Notes: generated by a model from the letters alone, not told the origin. Counted from the first letter of the stretch, positions 22,481 through 31,155 are shown. The stretch is DNA of 43,134 bases from Streptomyces sp. NRRL B-24085 (GCF_001282115.1 NZ_LJBR01000259.1:1-43134); one strand, 5' to 3'. Translations and numbers: made by a program.

Positions 22481-25441
22481 ATGGGTATGCAGCGAAGATT
22501 CGGGTGGGCCTCGCTGGCCGCGGCGACCACCATGGCACTGGCGGCGGGAGTGACCGCGGCGCCGGCCGCCCACTCCGCGGACGATCCCGTGCAGATCGTG
22601 GTCGACGGGAACGACGTACGCGCCGACAACGTGAACGGCCTGACCTACAAGGGCCTCGGTCTGCTCAGTTGCAACAGCACCAGCAACCTGCTGATGGACT
22701 ACAAGGCGGAGCATCCCGACCGCTACTGGCAGCTCGTCAGGGTGCTGTTCGGCGGGCGGAACCCGCTCATCAACCACGTGAAGATCGAGATGGGTTCGGA
22801 CACCAACACGTCGACCGGTTCCGACCCGGCGACCATGCGCACGGCGGACGAGCTCGCCGACGCCTCCCGCTCCCCCGGCTTCCAACTCGCCGCCGACGCC
22901 AAGACGGTGAACCAGGACCTCAAGGTCTCGATCCTGCGCTGGGTCATGCCCCAGTGGGTCCAGACCGAATGGAACAAGGGCACCGGCACCGACGAGATGT
23001 ACAAGTGGTACAAGGAGACGATCCTCGACGCGTACCAGAAGTACGGGTACATGGTGGACTACGTCGATCCGGACACCAACGAGACCACGAAGCCCGACAT
23101 CTCCTTCGTCAAGTGGTACAAGAACGCCCTGGCGAACGACACCGAATTCGCCGATCCCCGCTATGGCCTGACGCCTCGCCAGCAACTGGCGGCGGCGAAG
23201 GCGTACCACGCCGTCAAGATCGTCGCCTCGGACGAGAACACCACGAAGAACATCGGTCCGGCGATGCTCACGGACACCGAACTCTTCGGCATGGTCGACG
23301 CGGTGGGCTACCACTACACCACCGACGACCGGCTCGACGGCACTCCCGACAGCGCCACCTACCGGCCGTACACGAAGCTGGCGACCGGTGCCAACGCCCA
23401 CGGCCAGGACAAGGAGGTCTGGTACAGCGAGGGTGTGGGCTCCTTCGGCTGGACGGACTACCGGGTCGACAACACCGAGGGTCCGGGCGGTGCCAGCACG
23501 GGCATCGGCGGAGTGCAGAGCGCCCTCGACCTCGCCAACCGCTCCGTGAAGGGCTACGCCAACTCCAAGCGGACGCACTACATCTTCCAGCCGGCGATCG
23601 GCGCCTTCTACGAGGGCGCCCAGTACAGCCACAAGGAGCTGGTCAGCGCCCGCGACCCGTGGTCCGGGAGCATCCACTACGACGCCGCCGTGTACGTGAT
23701 GCAGCACTTCACCCAGTTCGCGAAGACCGGCTGGGAGAACGCCGGCAACACGGCCGGCATCTGGCGCACCGTGCCGGAGGCGAGCTACAGCGGGGTGAGC
23801 GGCACCGAGAACGTCGACGGCTCCAACGGCGCGCCCAGTTACCTGACGCTCGCCGACCCGAAGAAGAAGGACTTCTCCACGATCGCCGTCAACGACAGCG
23901 ACCGGACGAAGACGTACCGGATCAGGGCCGAGAACATGGACCTGGGCGGTGATCCCGCCATGGAGGTCTGGGAGACCCGCGCGGCCGACCCCGGTCAGGC
24001 CTACGACGCGAACTTCAAGCACCTCGCGGCGCAGCTGGGCCCCGACGACGACGGCTTCTACACCTACACGGTGAAGCCGCGCTCGATCGTCACCTTCACC
24101 ACCCTCGACCGCAGCCACGACAAGGCGGCCCGGCAGCGCCTGCCGCGGTCCACGGCCCGCACCGTGCTCGACACCGACGCGAGCGGCAAGGGGCACGACA
24201 CCCGCGACAGCGTCCTGTACGCCGACGACTTCGGGTACGAGGAGGAGGGCCGGGTCCAGGTCGGCACCGGCAACGGAGCCCGCAAGGCGTCCCAGCCGTA
24301 CCTCGCGTCCCGGGGCGGCCAGCCGCGTTACCTGGTCGACCAGACGGGCGCCTGGGAGGTGGGGAAGGACGCCGACGGCGACAACGTCCTCCACCAGTAC
24401 CTGGACCAGTCCATGAAGGACACCGGCGCCTGGAACCGGAACACCCCCAACACCACGGTGGGCGACTTCCGTTGGGAGAACTACCGGGCCTCGGTCGACG
24501 TCTCCTTCCCGGACCCGCGGGGCGGTGCCGCCACCCTCGGCGTACGGCAGCAGAAGGGCATGGCCGCGACGGACGCCGCGTACAGCGTCGGGATCGGCCC
24601 GGACGGCGGCTGGACCCTCTCGCGGTACGGCACGGTCCTGCGCACCGGGACGGTGGCCGCGTCCGACGGCTACCGCCTCGCCGTCGAGGCCCGGGGTGCG
24701 AACGTCACCGCGTACGTCGACGGCCGGGCCGTCGCCACCTACACGGACCCGGCGCCGGTGACCGGGGGCCGCGTCAAGCTCGGCACCGACTTCCACCGCA
24801 CCGCGTTCGACGACCTGAAGGTGGAGAAGGTCGCCGGATACACCCCGTACGCCACGGCGCTGACTGACAACATGGACGGCTCGGTCGAGTACGCCGGTGC
24901 CTGGAGCCGCAACGCCTCCCTCGGTGACGCCATGAACTGGTACCGGACGACGTCGACCGGCACCGCGGCCGGCGCCACGGTCACCATTCCGTTCCGCGGC
25001 ACGGGCGTGGACGTCATCGGCGGCAACGACGGAAGCGCCGTCCTCGACGTCTCGGTGGACGGCCGGCCCGTCGTCCGGGACGCGCGGACCGTCGCCACCG
25101 ACAAGCGCCAGGCGACCTACTCACTGCGGGGTCTGCCCGACGGCAGGCACACGGCGACGTTCACACTGAAGTCCGGGAAGATCGTCCTCGACGCCTTCAC
25201 CTCGATCTCCGGCGACGTGGACGGACGGGTCGACACGACACCGCTGCGCAGCGCCCTGAAGGCGGTGGGCACCCCGCACCGCGACGACTGGACGGCCGGC
25301 TCCTGGGCCCTGTTCGCCTCCGCACGCACGGCCGCCAGGGCCGCGGTGTCCGGACAGCGGGGCCTGGACACCCTCGGCGTGGAACAGCTCGCGGCCAGGC
25401 TCGGCGCCGCCTACGCCGGTCTGGTGCGCGAGGAGGGCTGA
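22481..25441 (+). CDS. Secreted family-59 glycoside hydrolase (galactocerebrosidase-like)
   Basis: A 986-residue exported protein. Residues 1-35 are a signal peptide (RRFGWASLAAATTMALAAGVTAAPAAHS). The catalytic barrel (about 40-380) carries GH59 landmarks: NGLTYKGLGLLSCNSTSNLLMDY, VKIEMGSDTNTSTGSDP, LKVSILRWVMPQWV, and VWYSEGVGSFGW, whose Glu near residue 316 aligns with the galactocerebrosidase nucleophile; the acid/base Glu may be in DPDTNETTKP. A beta-sandwich (390-550), a lectin-like domain (about 585-785, WENYRASVDVSFPD) and an extra C-terminal sandwich (790-910, FRGTGVDVIGGNDGSAVLDV) follow, so it is much longer than animal enzymes. The family removes beta-galactose from glycolipids or glycans. 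ATG 22481 lacks a ribosome-binding site, matching the leaderless promoter. Sugar-repressor control is inferred from the AAGCGCTT site. Confidence 0.85.
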   Translation: MGMQRRFGWASLAAATTMALAAGVTAAPAAHSADDPVQIVVDGNDVRADNVNGLTYKGLGLLSCNSTSNLLMDYKAEHPDRYWQLVRVLFGGRNPLINHVKIEMGSDTNTSTGSDPATMRTADELADASRSPGFQLAADAKTVNQDLKVSILRWVMPQWVQTEWNKGTGTDEMYKWYKETILDAYQKYGYMVDYVDPDTNETTKPDISFVKWYKNALANDTEFADPRYGLTPRQQLAAAKAYHAVKIVASDENTTKNIGPAMLTDTELFGMVDAVGYHYTTDDRLDGTPDSATYRPYTKLATGANAHGQDKEVWYSEGVGSFGWTDYRVDNTEGPGGASTGIGGVQSALDLANRSVKGYANSKRTHYIFQPAIGAFYEGAQYSHKELVSARDPWSGSIHYDAAVYVMQHFTQFAKTGWENAGNTAGIWRTVPEASYSGVSGTENVDGSNGAPSYLTLADPKKKDFSTIAVNDSDRTKTYRIRAENMDLGGDPAMEVWETRAADPGQAYDANFKHLAAQLGPDDDGFYTYTVKPRSIVTFTTLDRSHDKAARQRLPRSTARTVLDTDASGKGHDTRDSVLYADDFGYEEEGRVQVGTGNGARKASQPYLASRGGQPRYLVDQTGAWEVGKDADGDNVLHQYLDQSMKDTGAWNRNTPNTTVGDFRWENYRASVDVSFPDPRGGAATLGVRQQKGMAATDAAYSVGIGPDGGWTLSRYGTVLRTGTVAASDGYRLAVEARGANVTAYVDGRAVATYTDPAPVTGGRVKLGTDFHRTAFDDLKVEKVAGYTPYATALTDNMDGSVEYAGAWSRNASLGDAMNWYRTTSTGTAAGATVTIPFRGTGVDVIGGNDGSAVLDVSVDGRPVVRDARTVATDKRQATYSLRGLPDGRHTATFTLKSGKIVLDAFTSISGDVDGRVDTTPLRSALKAVGTPHRDDWTAGSWALFASARTAARAAVSGQRGLDTLGVEQLAARLGAAYAGLVREEG

Positions 25442-25507
25442 CCGACGCGAGGCTCCCGGACGGTGGTGACGGCATCGGGCCGGCGCGACGCATCCTGCCC
25501 GGTGCCG

Positions 25508-26872
25508 TCAACCGCCGGAGTCAGCGGACCTGTCACGGGCCGGTCCGCCGGCAGCCGTCGCCCTGCGCCGGGGCCGGGACAGCCCGGCCAGCCGTGCCAC
25601 CCGGCGCCAGTCGGCCGACGCCCCGGTCACCGGCCGGCCGGGGCGATGGCGGGGTACCCGGACCCGCAACGCTCCGGGCGCGGTCCGGCACACCACGGGA
25701 GTCGGCAGCACCACGTGTTCCCCGTCGATCCCTACGGGGATGTCGGCGCTGTCCGCGTCAACGACGACCTCGTCGGCCCGCAGCCGCATGACGGACCCCG
25801 AGCGGTCCCCGCGCACCAGGCGGGCCGCCTGGGCCGCGTTCGCCACCCGCACGCCCAGCACACCGAGCTGCCCCGAGTCCAGCCGTTCGCGGCGCCCCGG
25901 GTGGGCCGAGTCGACCGCCCGCAGATAGGGGTTGTTGCTGACGAGCAGCGCCTGGAGCGCGCCGACCCGGGCGGGCCCGGCCCGGATCCGCAGCACCGGC
26001 GCGGCCTCGCCGGTGAGCAGACCGGGCAGGGTCCGCAGGGTCGTGTGCAGCTTGGCGTCGCGGTAGGCGGGATCGGCCACCACGGACGCGTACGTCCCGA
26101 AGGAGGCGTTGTTGACGAACACGCGGTCGGCGGCGAATCCGAGGTCCACGCGGAGTTCCACGCCGTCGGTGAGCACCTGGAGTGCCGTCGCTGGGTCGTC
26201 GCGGTCGAGGCCGAGGTCGAGGGCGAAATGGTTGCGGGTGCCCGCGGGGATCACGGCGAAGGGCACGTCGTGTCGCGCCGCCACTTCGGCCACCAGTGCC
26301 TGGGTACCGTCACCGCCGGCCACCGCCAGCAGGTCGGCGCCCTCGGCCACGGCCTGCCGGGCGAGGGCCGCCACGTCCTGTCGGCCGTCCAGCAGCACGA
26401 CGCGGGCGCCCGCGGCCCGGGCCTTCTCCACCAGCCCGAAGCGTGCCACCTTGCCGCCACCGGAACGCGGGTTCATCACGATCCAGGCGGCGCGCGGTGC
26501 CGCGACACGCTCGGCCACGGCACCCGGGGGTGCCAGGGCCAGGCGTGCCGAGGCGACGGCCAGCACCCACAGGGCCAGGGACAGCACGGCCGGCCCCAGC
26601 ATCCCCGAGGCGCCGTACAGGCACAGGACGGTGAGCGGGGCGGCCACCGACAGCACCAGCCCGAGGACGCGCAGCGTGCCGGTGTGGGCCAGCGTCCACC
26701 ACACGCCGACGGCGGCGAGCGCCAGGCCGCCGATGCCGACGAGGGCCCACAGCACACTGCGCAGTCCGGCCGCGAGGAGGGGCACCAGGACGCTGCCCAG
26801 GAGGGCCAGGAGGGCGAGCCGGGCCAGGGGGACGCTGCCGGACTGCTCGGCGCTGCTCGGGTGGCGTCCCAT
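25508..26872 (-). CDS. Diacylglycerol kinase-like lipid kinase with membrane domain
   Basis: A 454-residue protein. Residues ~15-140 carry about four hydrophobic spans. The kinase domain begins AWIVMNPRSGGGKVARFG and has the nucleotide-binding GGDGTQALVAEVAARHDVPF (near residue 186) and IPAGTRNHFALDLGLD, the DAGK catalytic blocks shared by DgkB/YegS-type lipid kinases. FVNNASFGTYASVV follows. It should phosphorylate a lipid diglyceride or related lipid alcohol at the membrane, using ATP. The ATG at 26872 has a GCGAGG ribosome-binding site. It is the last gene of the minus-strand stress operon, 61 bp after the DUF7144 gene. The Pro/Arg-rich C-terminus is unassigned. The natural substrate is not known. 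Confidence 0.88.
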   Translation of the reverse strand: MGRHPSSAEQSGSVPLARLALLALLGSVLVPLLAAGLRSVLWALVGIGGLALAAVGVWWTLAHTGTLRVLGLVLSVAAPLTVLCLYGASGMLGPAVLSLALWVLAVASARLALAPPGAVAERVAAPRAAWIVMNPRSGGGKVARFGLVEKARAAGARVVLLDGRQDVAALARQAVAEGADLLAVAGGDGTQALVAEVAARHDVPFAVIPAGTRNHFALDLGLDRDDPATALQVLTDGVELRVDLGFAADRVFVNNASFGTYASVVADPAYRDAKLHTTLRTLPGLLTGEAAPVLRIRAGPARVGALQALLVSNNPYLRAVDSAHPGRRERLDSGQLGVLGVRVANAAQAARLVRGDRSGSVMRLRADEVVVDADSADIPVGIDGEHVVLPTPVVCRTAPGALRVRVPRHRPGRPVTGASADWRRVARLAGLSRPRRRATAAGGPARDRSADSGG

Positions 26873-26933
26873 GTCCTCGCCCTCCCTTACGGTGTCGTCG
26901 CCTGCCGCGGACGGACCCCGTGGTGACCGCTCG

Positions 26934-27380
26934 TCACATGTCGCGTCCGGGACGCTCGAACGGCTCGAAGGAGTCGTCACGCCGGACCACGCACAGGGCC
27001 CAGATGACGAGGGCCGAGAACGCGATCATCACGAGCGACCAGACCGGGTAGTACGGCAGGGAGAGGAAGTTGGCGATGATGATGAGTCCGGCGATGGCCA
27101 CCCCGGACACCCGTGCCCAGGTGGCCGCGCGGAACAGCCCGAGGCTCACGAGCACGCCCACCACGCCCAGGCAGAGGTGGATCCAGCCCCAGCTCGTCAG
27201 GTCGAACTCGAAGACGTAGTTGCGCGTCGTGACGAACACGTCGTCCTCGGCGATGGCCATGATGCCCCGGAAGATGTCGAGCAGTCCGGCGAGCATCAGC
27301 ATGACGGCGGCGAAGACCATCGTGCCGGCGGCCCAGTCCTGCTTGGCCGTGGACCGGTGTGCGGTGTGTGTAGCGGTCAT
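26934..27380 (-). CDS. DUF7144-type four-span membrane protein
   Basis: A 148-residue integral membrane protein with four predicted spans: AAGTMVFAAVMLMLAGLLDIFRGI, SWGWIHLCLGVVGVLVSLGLF, WARVSGVAIAGLIIIANFLSL and PVWSLVMIAFSALVIWALCVV. The pattern, with VTTRNYVFEFDLTSWGW between the first two spans, is that of the actinobacterial family listed as DUF7144, for which no function is established. It has a short charged tail ending FERPGRDM. The start carries AGGGGTCAGG. The SHOCT gene lies 31 bp upstream and the lipid kinase gene 61 bp downstream, in one operon. Confidence 0.8.
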   Translation of the reverse strand: MTATHTAHRSTAKQDWAAGTMVFAAVMLMLAGLLDIFRGIMAIAEDDVFVTTRNYVFEFDLTSWGWIHLCLGVVGVLVSLGLFRAATWARVSGVAIAGLIIIANFLSLPYYPVWSLVMIAFSALVIWALCVVRRDDSFEPFERPGRDM

Positions 27381-27411
27381 CCTGACCCCTCGTTTCGATC
27401 GGCCGGCGGGC

Positions 27412-27873
27412 TCAGCGCCGGGTGGTGGCGGCGACGCCGTCGGAGGTCCCCGAGCCGTGGCCGCTGAGGACCAGTTCCTTCGCCCGGGCGAACTCCGCGT
27501 CCGTGATGTCGCCCTTGGCCCGGATCTCCGAGAGCCTGGCGAGTTCGTCGACGCTGGTGGTGCCGCCGCCCTTGGCGGTCTGACGGATGTACGAGTCGAA
27601 GGCCTGTTGCTGTGCCCGCGCCTGGGCGACCTCGCGCCGCCCCATGTTCTTGCCGCGGGCGATCATGTAGACGAAGACGCCCAGGAAGGGCAGCACGATC
27701 GTGAACACCAGCCAGCCGGTCTTGGCCCAGCCGCTCAGGTCGTCGTCACGGAAGATGTCGACGACGACCCGGAAGAGCAGGACGAACCACATGATCCACA
27801 GGAAGAACATCAGCATGGACCAGAAGACGCTCAGCAGCGGGTAGTCGTACGCGAGGTACGTGGACGCACTCAT
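27412..27873 (-). CDS. SHOCT-domain membrane protein with PLDc_N-like region
   Basis: A 153-residue protein. Two N-terminal spans (LSVFWSMLMFFLWIMWFVLLFRVVVDIF and AKTGWLVFTIVLPFLGVFVYMIARG) surround RDDDLSGWAK, the pattern of the phospholipase-D N-terminal-type membrane module. The C-terminal cytoplasmic part (about residues 108-140, SVDELARLSEIRAKGDITDAEFARAKELVL) is a SHOCT motif, a short oligomerisation helix pair. Such proteins are frequent in actinobacterial stress clusters, but no activity is known. The ATG overlaps the YihY stop (ATGA), and a GGAGGAG ribosome-binding site lies upstream. A copy of the palindrome described at 27956 lies 83 bp upstream, inside the YihY gene, so an internal promoter is possible. 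Confidence 0.88.
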   Translation of the reverse strand: MSASTYLAYDYPLLSVFWSMLMFFLWIMWFVLLFRVVVDIFRDDDLSGWAKTGWLVFTIVLPFLGVFVYMIARGKNMGRREVAQARAQQQAFDSYIRQTAKGGGTTSVDELARLSEIRAKGDITDAEFARAKELVLSGHGSGTSDGVAATTRR

Positions 27874-28841
27874 GTCACTCTCCTCCGTCCGGGGCCTTCG
27901 CCCGGCCGCCTGTCTGTGCCGTCCTCAGCGTGCCCGCGGCAGGGAGCGGGCGGCTTCACCCGGCGCGGGTGAGCGGGCGCCCCGGCCGGGTCGGCGACGG
28001 GGGCGCGGCGCCGCAGGACGCGGGCCGAGCGGTACCAGGCGCTGGACGCGACGCCCTCCCCCGCGGCCAGGCCCGACACGGCGACGAGGAAGACGCCGAT
28101 CAGCCAGGACAGAAACGTGAAGACCGGTCCCAGCGCACCGAACTCGGCCAGGCTGCGCTCCATCGCGGCGGGCAGGACCAGCCGGGCGGCCCCGCTCAGA
28201 GCGACCGTGCCGGTCCCCGCGAGGACGGCGCCCGGCAGCAGGCTCTCCCAGCCGACGCGGCCGCTCAGCAGCAGGTACTGGGTCCACCACCACAGCAGCG
28301 TCGTCGAGAGCAGGGACATCGTCAGGCCCACGGCCGGGCCGGCGCCGAAGCCCGCGCGCAGCGGCGCCTGGGCCAGGAGGAACACCAGCCAGACCACCAG
28401 CCACAGGGGCCAGCGCCAGATCGCGGCCCGCAGCGGCGCCCGGGGCAGGCGCCAGCAGCGTTCGCACACCGCTTGCAGGGCCCGGCTGAACGCCGTCGCG
28501 GACGCCAGGGCCACCAGCACCCCCAGGACGCCGACGGTGTCCCGCGTGGGGCCGGTGGCGGAGAAGGTCCTGCGCACCTCCTCCAGCGTGTCGCCGCGCA
28601 TTCCCAGCACCGTGCGCAGGGAGTCGGCCAGCAGGTCCTGGACGCCGGGAGGCGCGAACGCGGCCACCGTCATGAGCAGCGGGAGCGCGGCGAGGAAGGC
28701 CTGCGCGGCCAGTCTCATGGCGCCTTCCACCACGTTGAGCGCCGACAGCCGGGGAAGGAACCGGACGAGCGCGTTGGACCGCACGCTCTCCACGACCCTC
28801 GCCGCCCGGGCCCGGCGTGCCGGATCGGAGTTCCTGGTCAT
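27870..28841 (-). CDS. YihY/BrkB-family membrane protein
   Basis: A 323-residue protein of the YihY/virulence factor BrkB family. It has an N-terminal cytoplasmic helix, then about six spans (AAQAFLAALPLLMTVAAFA; TVGVLGVLVALASATAFSRALQAV; WRWPLWLVVWLVFLLAQ; VGLTMSLLSTTLLWWWTQYLLL; WESLLPGAVLAGTGTVALSGAARL; FTFLSWLIGVFLVAVSGLAAGE). WWWTQYLLLSGRVGWESLLPGA is the family's recognisable centre. The role is unsettled, and older claims of ribonuclease BN identity do not hold. The last 45 residues are Pro/Arg-rich, dissimilar to the family, and their DNA contains the regulatory palindrome at 27956. The start is 20 bp after the upstream gene, and the stop overlaps the SHOCT start (ATGA). Confidence 0.88.
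   Translation of the reverse strand: MTRNSDPARRARAARVVESVRSNALVRFLPRLSALNVVEGAMRLAAQAFLAALPLLMTVAAFAPPGVQDLLADSLRTVLGMRGDTLEEVRRTFSATGPTRDTVGVLGVLVALASATAFSRALQAVCERCWRLPRAPLRAAIWRWPLWLVVWLVFLLAQAPLRAGFGAGPAVGLTMSLLSTTLLWWWTQYLLLSGRVGWESLLPGAVLAGTGTVALSGAARLVLPAAMERSLAEFGALGPVFTFLSWLIGVFLVAVSGLAAGEGVASSAWYRSARVLRRRAPVADPAGAPAHPRRVKPPAPCRGHAEDGTDRRPGEGPGRRRVT
27956..27972 (-). promoter_or_regulatory. Inverted repeat of the TCACCYG-N3-NGGGTGA family, upstream of the SHOCT gene
   Basis: On the minus strand it reads TCACCCGCGCCGGGTGA, with one imperfect position in 8-bp arms, and is followed by AGCCGCC. It lies inside the 3' part of the YihY gene, 83 bp before the SHOCT start. It shares sequence, orientation and spacing with the copies near 31011, 32881, 35179 and 39886. 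Confidence 0.6.
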
Positions 28842-28861
28842 GGCTCACGCGGCGTCCCGGC

Positions 28862-30214
28862 TCACGCGGCCGCGTGCTCCGGTCGGTCGGTGGCGTCCCG
28901 TGCCGGGCGTGCGGCGGCGAGCACCGCCGTGATCGCCAGCACCACCACGACCAGCAGCAGGACCAGTGCCACCGCGCCTACGGTGGGGTGGTTCCACAGG
29001 AGCAGGGCGAGGGCGCCCGCGCCGATGGTGACACCGGTGGTCCACTGCCGGTGGGCGGACAGCCACTGTCCGGTGAGACCGGTGGTGAGCCCCGCGCGGC
29101 GCAGCGCACGCCCGGCCGCCGAGGCCCCGCGCAGGGACCCGGCGCGTACACCGCGGGCGATCCGGCCCGGGCCGTACAGGTAGGCGGTCAGGGCGGTGAG
29201 CAGGCTGACGACGAGCAGGGTGCGGGCGGCAGCGCGCAGGAAGCGCACGAAGGTGTCGAAGATCGCCGCGGCGGCGTCGGGAGGCAGTGCCGCCGGGGGC
29301 ACGGAGTCGAGGTAGACGCGCCGCAGGACGACCAGCGCGACGAGCAGCAGCACCGCCATGAGGCCGACGCCGAGTGCGGTGATCATCACCATCACCCGGT
29401 GTCCGGGGGCGACCCACACGGCCAGGGCGGCGAGGGCGAGGGTGAGGACGGGCAGCCAGGTCCCGATGATGTCCAGCAGCCGCATGCCGTCCTGGGCCTT
29501 GCCCAGTTGTTCGGTACGGAACAGGGGGACGGTGCGGTCGGTGTCCGGGATGGCGGCGGCCTTGTCGAAGCCGGCGTCGACGAGGCGCTGCCGTACCTGG
29601 TCGACCACGGCGCCGATGTCGAGCTGCACCGTGTCGCCTTCGGCCTGCACCGCACCGTCGCGGTCGCCGGTGAGCATGTTCACCACCGTGGCGTGGGCCC
29701 GCCGGTTGGCGCCCTCCCACGCCTGGGCGAAGGCCTCGCCGGTGATCACGCGGCTCACGGTGCGGTGCACGACGCTCTGCACCGCGGAGCGCAGCGGGCC
29801 GGTGAGGGACTCGGCCCCCTCGACCACCCGGGGCGGCGCCCCGTTGTCCGCCAGGGTCTTGGTGAGCGCCGCCGTGATCGCCTCCACGTCCACCTGGGCC
29901 ACCGCACGGGCGGTCAACCGGTCGATCACGACGTTCTGCACGTCCGGGTCCGAGGCGAGCGGCGCGACGGTCTGCACGTACCGGTCGGTGTCGGACACCT
30001 GGTCGTGCACCCAGGTCGCGACGAGGGCGAGGGGGGCGAGCAGCAGCGTCAGCACCAGCAGGACGGTGGCTCCCGCGCGCCGCGTCCGCCGGTGGCGCAC
30101 GGTCGCGGCGCGGCGCAGCCGCTGGTACTCCGCGTGCTCCTCGGCGGTCACGGCGTGCCCGCCGACGGTGGGGGCGCCGGCGCCCGACGCCCGGGAGCTC
30201 GAGGCGGGGTTCAT
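28862..30214 (-). CDS. Membrane protein of unknown function, 450 residues
   Basis: I do not recognise the family by a known name. After a 45-residue cytoplasmic N-terminus comes a first span (AGATVLLVLTLLLAPLALVATWV). About 200 extracytoplasmic residues follow, with repeated Val/Asp/Gln-rich helices (DTDRYVQTVAPLASDPDVQNVVIDRLTARAV is their start). Several spans (IIGTWLPVLTLALAALAVWVAP; MVMITALGVGLMAVLLLVALVVL; LLVVSLLTALTAYLYGP; VTIGAGALALLLW; ALVLLLVVVVLAITAVLAA) make up the rest. This build is repeatedly seen in Streptomyces next to HdeD and YihY genes. The ATG at 30214 has GAGGGAGA. It is 39 bp after HdeD and 20 bp before YihY in the operon. A sensor or envelope-stress role is a guess. 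Confidence 0.8.
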   Translation of the reverse strand: MNPASSSRASGAGAPTVGGHAVTAEEHAEYQRLRRAATVRHRRTRRAGATVLLVLTLLLAPLALVATWVHDQVSDTDRYVQTVAPLASDPDVQNVVIDRLTARAVAQVDVEAITAALTKTLADNGAPPRVVEGAESLTGPLRSAVQSVVHRTVSRVITGEAFAQAWEGANRRAHATVVNMLTGDRDGAVQAEGDTVQLDIGAVVDQVRQRLVDAGFDKAAAIPDTDRTVPLFRTEQLGKAQDGMRLLDIIGTWLPVLTLALAALAVWVAPGHRVMVMITALGVGLMAVLLLVALVVLRRVYLDSVPPAALPPDAAAAIFDTFVRFLRAAARTLLVVSLLTALTAYLYGPGRIARGVRAGSLRGASAAGRALRRAGLTTGLTGQWLSAHRQWTTGVTIGAGALALLLWNHPTVGAVALVLLLVVVVLAITAVLAAARPARDATDRPEHAAA

Positions 30215-30253
30215 GGTGTCTCCCTCGTTGGTCCGACGGGGGCGGGCTCCGTC

Positions 30254-30910
30254 TCAGACGTTCGCCGGGGGCTCCCGGCGGTCCGTGATGCCCGCTCTGC
30301 GCAGCGCGGCCCGCCAGGCGAGGGCCAGGGCGAGTTCGCACAGGCCGAGCAGGACGAGCCACAGACCGAGCAGACGGGTCAGTGCGCGGGCCGACTCGGC
30401 CGGCAGGGCCAGTACCACGATCCCGGCGACGATGCCGATCACCGCCGCGCCCGCCACGAAGGCCCGGTGTGGCAGGTCCTCGGCGGTGATCGCCGTGTAG
30501 AGGGTGAGGATCCCGGAGACGAGCCAGACGGCTCCGACGATCAGGGAGAGCACGGAGATGGTCTGGAGCGGATCGCGCAGACACAGCACCCCGGCGAGGA
30601 CGTACAGCACGGCGACGATCAGACCGGGCAGCCGTTCGCCGGTCCGGGCGAAGACGGCGACGAACCGGAAGGCGCCGGTCACCAGCAGGTACAGGCCGAT
30701 GAGGACGGCGAGGACGTGCAGGGTCTCGTCCGGCCAGACCAGGACGAGGACGCCCGGCACGAGCGTGGCGATCGCGGACCCGAGGATCCAGGTCCAGGAA
30801 CGGCCGAGCCGCCCCAGTATCTCCGCGCCGTCGGCCGTGCGGCCGGGGGCGGCGCCGTCGGGGCTCTGCTCGGCTGCGGTGGGCGCTGCCGGACCACGCG
30901 GCACGGTCAT
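30254..30910 (-). CDS. HdeD-family acid-resistance-type membrane protein
   Basis: A 218-residue protein. After a Pro/Ala-rich cytoplasmic N-terminus (about 35 residues) come six spans with the HdeD-like pattern: SWTWILGSAIATLVPGVLVLVWP, TLHVLAVLIGLYLLVTGAFRFV, LPGLIVAVLYVLAGVLCLRDP, ISVLSLIVGAVWLVSGILTLY, FVAGAAVIGIVAGIVVLALPAES and LTRLLGLWLVLLGLCELALAL. In enteric bacteria HdeD helps survival at low pH and high cell density; in actinobacteria the role is inferred. The ATG at 30910 has a near-perfect GAGGAGG ribosome-binding site. It heads the six-gene operon and is divergent from the DUF2252 gene. The palindrome at 31011 lies 101 bp upstream, so stress-linked control by a dyad-binding factor is likely. 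Confidence 0.88.
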   Translation of the reverse strand: MTVPRGPAAPTAAEQSPDGAAPGRTADGAEILGRLGRSWTWILGSAIATLVPGVLVLVWPDETLHVLAVLIGLYLLVTGAFRFVAVFARTGERLPGLIVAVLYVLAGVLCLRDPLQTISVLSLIVGAVWLVSGILTLYTAITAEDLPHRAFVAGAAVIGIVAGIVVLALPAESARALTRLLGLWLVLLGLCELALALAWRAALRRAGITDRREPPANV

Positions 30911-31010
30911 GACTCCTCCTCGCCCCGTCGGACAGGTCGTCCCCGTGCCGGCCGGGGCGGGTACGGGGGTCCTCTCGCGGCCAGCGTCCCGCGCATCGTC
31001 CCCGGCCGGG

Positions 31011-31027
31011 TCACCCGTCACGGGTGA
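31011..31027. promoter_or_regulatory. Near-perfect palindrome TCACCCGT-C-ACGGGTGA between HdeD and DUF2252 genes
   Basis: Two perfect 8-bp arms around one central base, in the 245-bp divergent region: 101 bp from the HdeD start and 129 bp from the DUF2252 start. It is the best-formed member of the five-site family and could control both directions. I see no consensus -35/-10 for either gene, so use of an alternative sigma factor is possible. Confidence 0.7.
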
Positions 31028-31155
31028 TCCGCGGCGAGGGCCGTACCGGTGGGCTGGGAACCGAGGCGGCGCCGGTCAGGGGCGGTCGTGCGCGCCGTGC
31101 GGCGCGCCGGCAGGTCGTGGTGCCGGTCCTCGTCACCGATCCGGGAGGTTCCGCC

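Noticed and set aside
25442..25507. A terminator between GH59 and the lipid kinase gene
   Set aside because: The 66-bp gap between convergent genes shows no stem longer than a few pairs.
28817..31027. Long plus-strand frame across the membrane operon
   Set aside because: It covers several real minus-strand genes with ribosome-binding sites and membrane spans; its residues have no structure.
31011..31027. Palindrome family as a DosR/DevR-type box
   Set aside because: The sequence TCACCCG-N3-CGGGTGA does not match the GGGAC...GTCCC pattern I know for DosR; the factor is left open.
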